DNA of 13,452 nucleotides from Cytophagales bacterium (GCA_013298205.1 JAAFJZ010000021.1:1-13452); one strand, 5' to 3'. Shown: positions 1-7,691, counted from the first letter of the stretch. Program-made: numbers and translations. Notes: generated from the sequence alone by a model not told the origin.

Positions 1-1
1 T

Positions 2-2383
2 TCAAATTCGACAGGAATAAATCAGTTTTCAATAAATTTGAATTGCAATAAAAAAATTCCTGAAGATAATTTTATCAATAATTCTGCAACATTCAGTTAT
101 ATGATGCAAAGTCAAAAAATTCAGATTCTTTTTCCTAAAGAATTTAGTATTGTAAGCAAACAGCCAGTTAATTTTATCGCCCAACATTCAGACATTTTAG
201 CTAATGAAGATGAGTATGTTTTAGAATGGGATACAAGCGCAAACTTTAATAGTCAAATCTTATATCAAACTATTTTTCGATCTGGTGCTTTGATAGAACA
301 TAAAGAAAATCTTTTAAGTGATGTTACTTCAAACGATAGTATTGTATATTATTGGAGAATTAAACGAAATATCCCTACTGAAGAATGGAATACATCTAGC
401 TTTATTTACATAAAAGATTCCCCATCAGGCTGGAATCAAAGTCATTACTTTCAGTTTGATAAAGACATAATACAAGGTTTAATACAAAAACCATTTTTTA
501 GAAAATGGGATTTTATTAATTCAGCCATCAAAATAAAAGTAGAAAACACTGATGGTTTTGCCCCCTATTGGGATAGGTATAGTTTTTTTAAAATTTTCAT
601 AAACGGTACTTTAGCATTAAATTCTTGTGAAGATTGGGGCTGGGAAGGTATGTATGCTATGCAACTAGATAAGTATTCTCTTAATTTTATTCAACAACCT
701 GAGCGTTTAAATAGAGCATTAGTTTGCCGTACATTTATGCCTGTTTCCAAATACATAACTGGCTGGAGGTGGGATGATAGAAACCGTTTTTTTAATTTTA
801 TCAATTCTGTACCAGAAGGAAATTATATTATTTTAGCAAGTAGAGGAAGCGTTTATTATGAGTCTTGGGATGCTGATTTGAAAAATATATTAAGAGATTT
901 AGGAATGACTGCAGTGGATAATCTTTTGAATAATCAAGCTTATTTAGGTGTATTTCAAAAGGGAAGAGGTTTAATTCAAGAAAAATTGCCAGACCCTTTA
1001 ATTACTACTCCAGGCTTTAGTCAAAACTTGAGCATGGAAGTAGACTTAACAACCAATAATATGTATGGTTATATTAACTCTCCCTTGATAGGCCCTGCAA
1101 CTGAATGGTATAGTTTATTTAACAAAGTGGTTGGCAAAGATGCAGGAATAAAAGATGTTTTTAAAATTGATCTTATTGGTGTAGATTATTTTAAAAATGA
1201 AACCTTACTATACTCCGATTTGCCTGCAAATGGAATGTCATTAAATTACATTGATACGAAAACTTTTCCATTTATAAAAATGAGATGGTATGTGCAAGAT
1301 TCACTTTTACAAACACCTCAGATTTTGAAAAGATGGATGATAACATACAAGGGAGTACCTGAAGGAACGATAGCGACTACAAATACAATAACAAATGATT
1401 CATATAAAAATATAAACAAAGCTACAGGTGATTCATTATCAGTTCCTTTCATTTTCAAAAATATTTCTGATATTTCTTTTCGTAATCCATTAGTAGCAAG
1501 ATATACAGTCGATAATAATAAATCTACCAAAATAGTATTTGACACATTAAAAACCACACTAGCACCAGGTGAAATTTGGACCTTAAACAAAACCAAGTTT
1601 AATACTGCATCAATGTTAGATAAAGGAAACTTAAATCTATTCATAAATCCTAAGTTACAATCTGAAGAATATTTTGGAAATAACTTCCTAACTGTACCTT
1701 TTCAGATTAAAAAAGATAATATAAACCCCATTTTAGATGTAGCATTTGATGGAGTAAGAATTATGAATGGAGATATCGTTTCGCCCAATCCCACAATCTT
1801 AATAAGCTTAAATGATGAAAATAAATTTTTAATTCGTAAAGATACAGTAGGAATGGAGCTTTTTATTCGAAATTGTACGGATAAACCAGAGCTTTGCCCA
1901 TTTGAAAAATTAAGTTTGAATTCACCAGAAATAAATTATACACCGGCAGGAAAAGATAATAAATTTGAAATTACTTATAAACCCAAAAAATTGATAGACG
2001 GGAAATACTCTTTGCGCGTTCAAGGAACTGATGTAAGTGGCAATAAATCGGGTTTAAAGCCTTATCAAGTTGATTTTGAGGTTGTAAATAAGTCAACCAT
2101 GAGCTATTTTTATCCTTATCCAAATCCATTTTCTACTCAAATGCGTTTTGCTTATACGCATACAGGAACTCAAACTCCAGATGAATTAAAAATTCAAATT
2201 ATGACTATTTCCGGAAAAATAGTTAGAGAAATATTGCAAGATGAGCTAGGTCCGCTTAAAATTGGATCACATCTTAGTGATTTCGTTTGGGATGGAACAG
2301 ATGAGTATGGAGACAAATTAGCGAATGGTGTTTATTTTTATAAAGTATCAGCTCGTATTCAAGGTAAAGAATTAGAACATTAA
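2..2383 (+). CDS. C-terminal part of a PorU2/C25-peptidase-like type IX secretion-associated surface protein (5' partial)
   Basis: The reading frame is open to the left edge (SNSTGINQFSIN precedes the first possible TTG start at 38), so this is the C-terminal ~793 residues of a larger protein. Domains seen: an ILEI/FAM3-like domain at about nt 570-980 (FINSVPEGNYIILASRG, then LGVFQKGRG); a CARDB-like beta domain at about nt 1435-1700; the segment DVAFDGVRIMNGDIVSPNP (nt 1736-1792), followed by LNDEN; and a FlgD-like Ig domain from YPNPF (nt ~2118) to LANGVYFYKVSA. This order matches the large C25-peptidase proteins annotated as putative T9SS sortase PorU2, which are exported and act at the outer membrane or surface. 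The catalytic C25 domain would lie upstream and is not visible, so activity cannot be judged. The protein stops at GKELEH, about 20-25 residues earlier than the relatives I recall. Alternatively it is another T9SS cargo protein with the same C-terminal modules. Confidence 0.75.
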   Translation, partial: SNSTGINQFSINLNCNKKIPEDNFINNSATFSYMMQSQKIQILFPKEFSIVSKQPVNFIAQHSDILANEDEYVLEWDTSANFNSQILYQTIFRSGALIEHKENLLSDVTSNDSIVYYWRIKRNIPTEEWNTSSFIYIKDSPSGWNQSHYFQFDKDIIQGLIQKPFFRKWDFINSAIKIKVENTDGFAPYWDRYSFFKIFINGTLALNSCEDWGWEGMYAMQLDKYSLNFIQQPERLNRALVCRTFMPVSKYITGWRWDDRNRFFNFINSVPEGNYIILASRGSVYYESWDADLKNILRDLGMTAVDNLLNNQAYLGVFQKGRGLIQEKLPDPLITTPGFSQNLSMEVDLTTNNMYGYINSPLIGPATEWYSLFNKVVGKDAGIKDVFKIDLIGVDYFKNETLLYSDLPANGMSLNYIDTKTFPFIKMRWYVQDSLLQTPQILKRWMITYKGVPEGTIATTNTITNDSYKNINKATGDSLSVPFIFKNISDISFRNPLVARYTVDNNKSTKIVFDTLKTTLAPGEIWTLNKTKFNTASMLDKGNLNLFINPKLQSEEYFGNNFLTVPFQIKKDNINPILDVAFDGVRIMNGDIVSPNPTILISLNDENKFLIRKDTVGMELFIRNCTDKPELCPFEKLSLNSPEINYTPAGKDNKFEITYKPKKLIDGKYSLRVQGTDVSGNKSGLKPYQVDFEVVNKSTMSYFYPYPNPFSTQMRFAYTHTGTQTPDELKIQIMTISGKIVREILQDELGPLKIGSHLSDFVWDGTDEYGDKLANGVYFYKVSARIQGKELEH

Positions 2384-2393
2384 AAAGTGAGTT

Positions 2394-2411
2394 GTGATTT
2401 GCTTTAATCAC
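2394..2411. terminator. Weak hairpin after the PorU2-like gene
   Basis: GTGATT (2394-2399) and AATCAC (2406-2411) pair perfectly across a 6-base loop, 10 bases after the stop codon. An alternative pairing joins AAGTGA (2385-2390) to TCACTT (2408-2413). No uninterrupted U-tract follows immediately, so this is at best a weak terminator or a processing hairpin. Confidence 0.3.
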
Positions 2412-2473
2412 TTCAATCAAAGATTATTAAATTCGAATATATTTTTTACTTATTACTTTTATATAATATTTCA

Positions 2474-2481
2474 TAATTTTG
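2474..2481 (+). promoter_or_regulatory. Bacteroidota -7 element (TAATTTTG) for the M48 protease gene
   Basis: TAATTTTG fits the Bacteroidota housekeeping-sigma consensus TAnnTTTG. It ends 21 bases before the ATG at 2503, implying a leader of about 15 bases. No clear -33 TTTG is present at the usual spacing. Confidence 0.55.
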
Positions 2482-2502
2482 CTAATTATAAAAATCTAAA
2501 TT

Positions 2503-3744
2503 ATGACTGAAGCCCCATTTAATGTACTTTATATTATTCTTACTATCATTGTAATTGAATTTTTAATAGAGCACTTTTTAGAATTTTTGAACCTTAAAAA
2601 TATTAGCTCTAAGCTCCCTTTAGAAGCTGACGGGATTTATGATGAAGCCAAATATGCTAAATCTCAAAATTATCTTAAAATCAATACTCAATTTTCGTGG
2701 ATTTCGAGCACATTTAGTTTGATTTTAACACTAATAGTTTTCAAAACGGGTATATTAGGTGTAGCTTTTGATTCAATTTATGCCAATTACAATAACATAT
2801 ATTTTTCAACATTAATATTTCTTGCTTTTTTTGGAATTGCATCCGATTTAATTTCCATACCTTTTGAATGTTATGGAACATTTGTAATTGAAGAAAAATT
2901 TGGGTTCAACAAAACCACTATCAAAACTTATTTTTTTGATAAAATAAAGGGTTATTTACTAGGAGGAATTTTAGGAGGATTTTTAATTTGTGCATTACTT
3001 TGGACAATACAAAGTATGGGAACAAATTTTTGGATTTATTTTTGGATTATATTATCTTGTTTTATTTTGCTTCTGAATATGTTTTATGCTAGCATTATTC
3101 TTCCCTTGTTTAATAAATTAACTCCTTTAGAAGATGGTGAATTAAAAACGGCTATTGTAAACTATGCTAAAAAAGTTGAATTCCCTTTGGCACAAATTTA
3201 TGTTATGGATGGTTCTAAAAGATCAGGAAAAGCAAATGCATTTTTCTCAGGAATGGGAAAATATAAAAAAATTGTTCTTTATGACACATTAATTAAAAAC
3301 CACACACTTGAGGAATTGGTAGCCGTTTTGGCTCACGAAGTAGGGCATTTTAAGAAAAAACATATTTGGCTCACTCTCGCACTTACACTTTTGCAAGTAG
3401 GAGCTATGCTTTATATTTTCTCTTTTGTGATTAATTCAACAATATTATCAGAAGCATTAGGAGCTAAAAAACTATCCATACCTCTTAATTTGATGGCTTT
3501 TGGGGTACTTTATACTCCGATTAGTAAAATTACTGCACTTTTAATGAATATTATATCACGTAAAAACGAGTTTGAAGCTGATGAATTTGCCAAGAATACT
3601 TATCATGGAGAATACTTAATTAGCGGACTAAAAAAACTTTCATCAGATAATCTTTCTAATCTAAATCCTCATCCTTGGTATTCATTTTACAATTATTCGC
3701 ACCCTCCTGTTTTAGAAAGGATTAAAGCACTAAAACCAAGTTAA
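2503..3744 (+). CDS. Ste24-type M48 membrane metalloprotease (CAAX prenyl protease 1 family)
   Basis: A 413-residue integral membrane zinc protease of family M48A. The zinc motif HEVGH has ligands H278 and H282 and catalytic E279. The third ligand is E358 in NEFEADEFA, with D360 also conserved. Other Ste24 signatures are ECYGTFVIEEKFGFNKTT in the N-terminal membrane domain, SKRSGKANAFFSGMGKYKKI before the active site, and SHPPVLERIKAL at the C-terminus. Several hydrophobic segments (about 5-25, 60-80, 98-118, 145-168, 173-200, 287-312, 325-350) fit the barrel-like membrane fold of the family. Length is normal. In yeast, Ste24 trims prenylated a-factor, but bacteria lack protein prenylation, so the likely role is membrane or envelope protein quality control; the substrate is unknown. 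The ATG at 2503 is well placed behind a TAnnTTTG element. The gene stands alone, 83 bases before the phosphatase gene. Confidence 0.92.
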   Translation: MTEAPFNVLYIILTIIVIEFLIEHFLEFLNLKNISSKLPLEADGIYDEAKYAKSQNYLKINTQFSWISSTFSLILTLIVFKTGILGVAFDSIYANYNNIYFSTLIFLAFFGIASDLISIPFECYGTFVIEEKFGFNKTTIKTYFFDKIKGYLLGGILGGFLICALLWTIQSMGTNFWIYFWIILSCFILLLNMFYASIILPLFNKLTPLEDGELKTAIVNYAKKVEFPLAQIYVMDGSKRSGKANAFFSGMGKYKKIVLYDTLIKNHTLEELVAVLAHEVGHFKKKHIWLTLALTLLQVGAMLYIFSFVINSTILSEALGAKKLSIPLNLMAFGVLYTPISKITALLMNIISRKNEFEADEFAKNTYHGEYLISGLKKLSSDNLSNLNPHPWYSFYNYSHPPVLERIKALKPS

Positions 3745-3805
3745 TTTTTTTAATTACGCCCTCTACCTTTTTGCATCTTTTTTAAGAATCAAAATGAAAA
3801 TGAAT

Positions 3806-3813
3806 TAGTTTTG
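3806..3813 (+). promoter_or_regulatory. Bacteroidota -7 element (TAGTTTTG) for ppx/gppA
   Basis: TAGTTTTG matches TAnnTTTG and ends 14 bases before the ATG at 3828, which would give a very short leader of roughly 8 bases. No convincing -33 element is visible. Confidence 0.5.
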
Positions 3814-3827
3814 CAAAAAATTTGATA

Positions 3828-4769
3828 ATGGGTGAGCAAAGAATAGCTATTCTTGACTTAGGTACAAATACTTTTAATCTCCTTATAGCTTCATTTGTCT
3901 TAGGTGAAAAACCAAGAATTTTACTTAAAGATAGAATTCCTGTTAAAATTGGTCAAAATGGAATCAATGACGGCTTTATTACTCCTGAAGCTTGTTCTCG
4001 TGCAATTTTAGCCATTAAACAATTTGAAAAAACCATTCAAAATTTTAATGTTCTTCACGTAAAAGCTTTGGCTACAAGTGCATTTCGTAATGCGAAAAAC
4101 GGAAAAGAATTGGCTGAAAATATTTATCAACAAACCAAAATTAGAATTGAAATAATCGATGGAAACCAAGAAGCCCAACTTATATATGAAGGCGTAAATT
4201 CATCATTAGATCTAGGAATACAAAATTCTTTGATAATGGATATTGGTGGAGGTAGCGTGGAGTTTATAATAGCGAATAAATACCAAATTTTCTGGAAACA
4301 TAGTTTTGAAATTGGAGCACAAAGACTTTTAGATAAATTTCATCACAATTACCCGATTTCTAAAAATGAAATAAGCCAAATCAATTCCTTTTTAGAATTT
4401 CAGCTTAAAGATTTGCAATTTCAAGTCGACTTACATAAACCTCAAATATTAGTAGGTTCAAGTGGGGCATTTGAATCTTTTATTGAAATGGATTTAGCTA
4501 GTAGAAATCTTCATATCACAAATGAATCTAGAACCGAGTACGAACTTTCAAAAGTTGATTTTCATTTAATTTATTCTCAATTGATAAGCAAAAATAAACA
4601 AGAGATAAAAGAAATAAAAGGATTAGTAGAAATGCGCTTAGATGTGATCGTAGTTGCTTCTATTTTACTTAATTATATTTTAGAAAGTTGTGAAATTAAT
4701 AAGGTTAAAGTTTCCACCTATTCACTAAAAGAGGGTTTGTTAAATAAATTTTTAAAAGAATTAGAATAA
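3828..4769 (+). CDS. Ppx/GppA-family phosphatase (exopolyphosphatase / pppGpp phosphatase)
   Basis: A 313-residue ASKHA-fold phosphatase. Visible motifs are the N-terminal phosphate loop AILDLGTNTFNLLIA (D10, N14), SAFRNAKNG, the catalytic-type glutamate E115 in IDGNQEAQLIYEG, and the second phosphate loop MDIGGGSVEF (D138, G140-S143, E145). The family hydrolyses terminal phosphates of polyphosphate or converts pppGpp to ppGpp in the cytoplasm. The protein covers only the two N-terminal actin-like domains and lacks the HD-like C-terminal domain of E. coli Ppx, as is normal for short versions. Which substrate it prefers cannot be told from sequence. ATG 3828 is preferred over an in-frame TTG two codons upstream because it lies just behind a -7 element. 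The gene ends 5 bases from the 3' end of the opposing tRNA. Confidence 0.88.
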   Translation: MGEQRIAILDLGTNTFNLLIASFVLGEKPRILLKDRIPVKIGQNGINDGFITPEACSRAILAIKQFEKTIQNFNVLHVKALATSAFRNAKNGKELAENIYQQTKIRIEIIDGNQEAQLIYEGVNSSLDLGIQNSLIMDIGGGSVEFIIANKYQIFWKHSFEIGAQRLLDKFHHNYPISKNEISQINSFLEFQLKDLQFQVDLHKPQILVGSSGAFESFIEMDLASRNLHITNESRTEYELSKVDFHLIYSQLISKNKQEIKEIKGLVEMRLDVIVVASILLNYILESCEINKVKVSTYSLKEGLLNKFLKELE

Positions 4770-4774
4770 AAATG

Positions 4775-4856
4775 TGCGGGTGGAGGGACTCGAACCCCCA
4801 TGCCGTGAAGCGCCAGATCCTAAGTCTGGTATGTCTACCAATTTCACCACACCCGC
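4775..4856 (-). tRNA. tRNA-Leu (UAG)
   Basis: An 82-base class II tRNA on the - strand. The acceptor stem pairs GCGGGTG (5' end at 4856) with CACCCGC (4782-4776), and the discriminator base is A at 4775. The anticodon stem CCAGA/TCTGG encloses loop CTTAGGA, giving anticodon UAG at 4822-4820, with G37. A long variable arm typical of Leu tRNAs is present, and the T arm is GGGGG-TTCGAGT-CCCTC. The 3' CCA is not encoded (CAT follows), so it must be added by CCA nucleotidyltransferase. Confidence 0.96.
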
Positions 4857-4866
4857 TAAAGGATTG

Positions 4867-4874
4867 CAAAAGTA
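4867..4874 (-). promoter_or_regulatory. -7 element (TACTTTTG) for tRNA-Leu
   Basis: On the - strand this reads TACTTTTG, matching TAnnTTTG, and ends 10 bases before the tRNA 5' end. This implies a very short 5' leader before RNase P processing. Confidence 0.5.
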
Positions 4875-4886
4875 GTATTTTTATTT

Positions 4887-4922
4887 AAATAATTAAATTT
4901 AATTTATTAAATTTAATTATTT
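4887..4922. repeat. Perfect 17-bp all-AT inverted repeat with 2-base spacer
   Basis: Arms 4887-4903 and 4906-4922 are exact reverse complements separated by TT. Each half carries the 12-base palindrome ATTAAATTTAAT (4892-4903 and 4906-4917), so the element is also a direct repeat of a palindrome at 14-base spacing. It lies directly upstream of the tRNA promoter element and upstream of parE. Candidate roles are a double protein-binding site, a cruciform or an upstream AT element. A simple terminator is less likely, since the hairpin has no GC. Confidence 0.7.
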
Positions 4923-4952
4923 TTGAAAAAGCAAAATCTAAAAAAATTTATC

Positions 4953-4971
4953 AACTTATATGATATAAGTT
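4953..4971. repeat. 8-bp inverted repeat AACTTATA-TGA-TATAAGTT
   Basis: Arms 4953-4960 and 4964-4971 are perfect reverse complements around a 3-base spacer. This is the second of three palindromes in the tRNA-parE gap. Shape and size fit a dimeric regulator operator, but no regulator is identified. Confidence 0.5.
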
Positions 4972-5002
4972 CCTAAATTAAAAAAATTAAACACCTTATT
5001 TT

Positions 5003-5020
5003 AAAATATTCAAATATTTT
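5003..5020. repeat. 8-bp inverted repeat AAAATATT-CA-AATATTTT
   Basis: Arms 5003-5010 and 5013-5020 are perfect reverse complements with a 2-base spacer. This is the third palindrome in the gap. A match of this length in AT-only sequence is weaker evidence than the 17-bp repeat upstream. Confidence 0.4.
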
Positions 5021-5133
5021 TTCAGAATGGTTAAATAAATTTTCTAATTTTTTTTTCAATAAACTTAAAACTAATCTCTATTATAACTTATTTTAAGTAA
5101 GTCTTCAAGTTCATATTATTTCAGTGCAATTTT

Positions 5134-5151
5134 TAATTTTGCCTATATTTG
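5134..5151 (+). promoter_or_regulatory. Two candidate -7 elements (TAATTTTG, TATATTTG) for parE
   Basis: TAATTTTG at 5134-5141 and TATATTTG at 5144-5151 both fit TAnnTTTG, two bases apart. They predict transcription starts around 5148 or 5158 and a leader of about 45-55 bases to the parE ATG at 5202. Confidence 0.55.
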
Positions 5152-5201
5152 CGCAAAAGCGTCTTTGCTTCTATCATCCTCATATATATTCTCAAACAAC
5201 A

Positions 5202-7091
5202 ATGGCAGATCTACAAGAACCCGTAAGCTATAATGAAGATTCGATAAAATCTTTGGATTGGAAACAGCATATTCGCTTGCGACCAGGTATGTATATTGGC
5301 AAACTGGGGGATGGTTCGGCTCAAGATGATGGTATTTATGTGCTTATCAAGGAGATAATAGATAACTCTATTGATGAACACGTGATGGGAAATGGGAAAA
5401 ACATTGAAATCAAAGTTACAGAACATAGAGTGGAAGTGCGAGATTTTGGCAGAGGAATTCCTTTGGGGAAAGTGATAGATTGTGTTTCTAAAATCAATAC
5501 GGGTGGAAAATATGATTCTAAAGCGTTTCAGAAATCTGTGGGCTTAAATGGTGTAGGAACCAAGGCGACCAACGCCCTTTCTTCTTACTTCAAAGTGATG
5601 TCTTTTAGAGATGGCAGAACCAAAATGGCTGAATTTAATGCTGGAGAGCTTATAAAAGATATGCCAGAGGCAGATACCAAGGAAAAAAATGGCACACTTA
5701 TCATTTTTGAACCCGATGCATCTATTTTTAAAAACTATAAATTTATACCCGATTTTTTAGAAAGTCAGATTTGGAATTACGCCTACCTTAATTCAGGTTT
5801 GAGCTTAAATTTCAACCAAAAAACTTTCCATTCCAAAAATGGATTACTGGATTTGTTGACCAATAAAACCGATTCTGAAACGTTGCGCTACCCGATTGTA
5901 CACCTTAAAGGTGCAGATATAGAAATAGCACTTACGCATAACGAGCAGTATGGAGAAGAGTATTATTCGTTTGTAAATGGGCAATATACTACCCAAGGCG
6001 GTACACATTTGGCTGCTTTTAGGGAATCTGTGGTAAAGGCAGTTAGGGAATTTTATAAAAAAGAATTTGATGCTGCCGATGTGCGTGCTTCAATTGTGGC
6101 TGCGGTGAGTGTGCGTGTGCAAGAGCCTGTTTTTGAGTCGCAAACCAAAACGAAACTGGGCTCACTGAATATGTCGGAAAATGGTGTAACTGTACGAACG
6201 TTTATCAATGATTTTGTAAAAGAACATTTAGACAATTATTTGCATAAAAATCCTTCGGTTTCGGATGCTTTGCTCAAACGCATTTTACAATCTGAAAGGG
6301 AGAGAAAAGACATAGCCGGCATTAAAAAATTGGCAAATGAAAGAGCAAAAAAAGCCAATTTGCACAATAAAAACTTACGTGATTGTAGAATACATCGGGT
6401 GATGGAAAAAGAGGAGCGGAAATTTGAATCCACAATTTTTATCACTGAGGGGAATTCTGCTAGTGGCTCGCTTACCAAGGCAAGAGATGTGCAAACTCAA
6501 GCGGTATTTAGCTTGAAAGGCAAGCCATTAAACTGTTTTGGACGCTCGAAAAAAACAGTTTATGAAAACGAAGAATTTAACCTGCTTCAGCATGCGCTTG
6601 ATATAGAAGATGGTATGGAAACTTTGCGCTATGAAAAAGTAGTTTTGGCTACCGATGCCGATGTGGATGGTATGCATATTCGCTTGCTCTTGCTTACTTT
6701 TTTCTTGCAATTTTTCCCCGATTTGGTGCGTAATGGGCATATTTACATTTTAGAAACGCCTCTTTTTAGGGTAAGAAACAAAAAGGAAACGTTTTATTGC
6801 TATAATAATGAGGAAAAATTGGCAGCACTTAACAAACTAGGAAAGAAGGCTGAAATCACCCGATTTAAAGGTTTGGGGGAAATCTCTCCAGATGAATTTG
6901 AAGATTTTATTGGGGCTGGAATCAAACTACAACCCGTAATTTTGAAAGGCGAACTTTCTATCAAACAACTTTTGTCTTATTACATGGGGAATAATACCCC
7001 TGAAAGACAAAAATTCATTATTGACAACCTCAAAACCGATTTAGATTCGGTGGGAGAAGAGGCTGAGACTTTGGTTTTGGAAGAAGTATAA
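5202..7091 (+). CDS. parE: DNA topoisomerase IV subunit B (ParE)
   Basis: A 629-residue ATPase/TOPRIM subunit of the type IIA topoisomerase that decatenates replicated chromosomes with ParC. GHKL ATPase motifs: E51 and N55 in KEIIDNSIDEH, D81-FGRGIP, and the ATP lid GLNGVGTKATNALS (114-127). The transducer lysine is K316 in QTKTKLGS. The TOPRIM domain has EGNSASGS (E416 onward) and the metal-binding D485/D487/D489 in TDADVDG, followed by RFKGLGE and the C-terminal NTPERQKFIIDNL. The early RPGMYIGKLGDGSAQDDGIY and the 629-residue length fit the Bacteroidota ParE type rather than GyrB, which is usually a little longer there. ATG 5202 (MADLQEP) is chosen. A GTG further upstream at 5124 in the same frame precedes both promoter elements and encodes a non-conserved extension. 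parC is not in the window. Confidence 0.93.
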   Translation: MADLQEPVSYNEDSIKSLDWKQHIRLRPGMYIGKLGDGSAQDDGIYVLIKEIIDNSIDEHVMGNGKNIEIKVTEHRVEVRDFGRGIPLGKVIDCVSKINTGGKYDSKAFQKSVGLNGVGTKATNALSSYFKVMSFRDGRTKMAEFNAGELIKDMPEADTKEKNGTLIIFEPDASIFKNYKFIPDFLESQIWNYAYLNSGLSLNFNQKTFHSKNGLLDLLTNKTDSETLRYPIVHLKGADIEIALTHNEQYGEEYYSFVNGQYTTQGGTHLAAFRESVVKAVREFYKKEFDAADVRASIVAAVSVRVQEPVFESQTKTKLGSLNMSENGVTVRTFINDFVKEHLDNYLHKNPSVSDALLKRILQSERERKDIAGIKKLANERAKKANLHNKNLRDCRIHRVMEKEERKFESTIFITEGNSASGSLTKARDVQTQAVFSLKGKPLNCFGRSKKTVYENEEFNLLQHALDIEDGMETLRYEKVVLATDADVDGMHIRLLLLTFFLQFFPDLVRNGHIYILETPLFRVRNKKETFYCYNNEEKLAALNKLGKKAEITRFKGLGEISPDEFEDFIGAGIKLQPVILKGELSIKQLLSYYMGNNTPERQKFIIDNLKTDLDSVGEEAETLVLEEV

Positions 7092-7141
7092 TATAAAGGA
7101 GATTTTTAAAATAATTTCTGTAAGGCATCTAAAAAAAGTAT

Positions 7142-7149
7142 TAATTTTG
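7142..7149 (+). promoter_or_regulatory. -7 element (TAATTTTG) for the DUF1648-like membrane protein
   Basis: TAATTTTG ends only 11 bases before the ATG at 7161, which would make the transcript nearly leaderless. A partial -33-like TTTCTG lies about 21 bases upstream. It suggests that the three genes from 7161 to 10365 can be transcribed apart from parE. Confidence 0.5.
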
Positions 7150-7160
7150 AGAAAAAAATT

Positions 7161-7691
7161 ATGAGTGATAAAAGAGAGATAACCTATTCCCTGCGTTTTT
7201 TTTGGCTTGCGAGCCTATTCATGTTTTTATTCTACTCTATTTATATTTATGGCACAATGCCGGCTAGTGTTGCTATGCTTTATGATGAGGAAGGTTCGCC
7301 TATTCAATATGTAAACAAAGATTTATTTTACTTTACATCGGTTTTTATTTTTATGGTTTTCAATTTGATGGTTTCTTATTTTCAGAAAAAAGTGCAGGCG
7401 TTTAAGCTTTTCAGAATCAAGGATTCAGAAAAATACTATTGGTTTCAAAGCGAAGAGAAATACGAAAAGTTGATTCGTGTAGTGAGAAATAGTGTATATA
7501 CGTTTGCACTCGCACTTAATTTTACGTTTGGCATGTATTTAATGGTAATTTGTCGTGTAAATACAGAAATGGGATTGAGAATATCAGATTTTCTTTGGCT
7601 GGGTTATTTTGTGCCAGCTGTGGTTTTGTTTTTGCTTGCTTATTTATTTACCCAAGTTTGGCAACCTGCTTTGGCCAAAAAATCTATTTAG
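7161..7691 (+). CDS. Four-helix membrane protein of unknown function (DUF1648-like N-terminus)
   Basis: A 176-residue inner-membrane protein with predicted helices at about 13-30, 55-74, 111-131 and 145-165. Between the first two helices, MPASVAMLYDEEGSPIQYVNKDLFYF resembles the DUF1648 pattern found at the N-terminus of SdpI-like proteins: a Pro, then a short beta-like run, then D..G.P..Y..K. The similarity was seen by eye only. Residues 75-110 are charged and probably cytoplasmic. The gene lies 69 bases after parE with its own promoter element and 23 bases before the MuiA-like gene, so it is probably the first gene of that unit. Small proteins next to parE are sometimes labelled topoisomerase IV by position, but nothing in this sequence supports a topoisomerase role. 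Confidence 0.75.
   Translation: MSDKREITYSLRFFWLASLFMFLFYSIYIYGTMPASVAMLYDEEGSPIQYVNKDLFYFTSVFIFMVFNLMVSYFQKKVQAFKLFRIKDSEKYYWFQSEEKYEKLIRVVRNSVYTFALALNFTFGMYLMVICRVNTEMGLRISDFLWLGYFVPAVVLFLLAYLFTQVWQPALAKKSI

Larger units (their letters stand above)
4857..5201. other. 345-base non-coding region between tRNA-Leu and parE
   Basis: No credible coding frame or RNA gene was found here. The stretch is extremely AT-rich. It contains a promoter element for the tRNA at its left end, three inverted repeats (4887-4922, 4953-4971, 5003-5020), and two overlapping-range -7 elements for parE at its right end. The two flanking genes are divergent, so the region serves as a bidirectional upstream region. 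Confidence 0.7.

Noticed and set aside
2957..2985. Repeated AGGAGGA motifs resembling Shine-Dalgarno sites
   Set aside because: They encode the glycine pairs of a membrane helix (LLGGILGGF) inside the M48 protease and have no start codon suitably placed.
3741..3760. TAATT-T5-AATTA as a terminator after the M48 protease gene
   Set aside because: Only five A/T pairs, too weak to distinguish from background in this AT-rich DNA.
4940..4960. TTATCAACT as a possible DnaA box / origin in the AT-rich gap
   Set aside because: Only one poor match to TTATNCACA, no cluster of boxes and no dnaA or other origin-linked gene nearby.
5124..5201. In-frame GTG start giving ParE 26 extra residues
   Set aside because: The GTG lies upstream of both -7 elements and the extension resembles no ParE N-terminus; MADLQEP at 5202 is the natural start.
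6053..6740. Several - strand open frames inside parE
   Set aside because: They are antisense to strongly conserved ParE motifs and have no promoter-like element or recognisable protein features.
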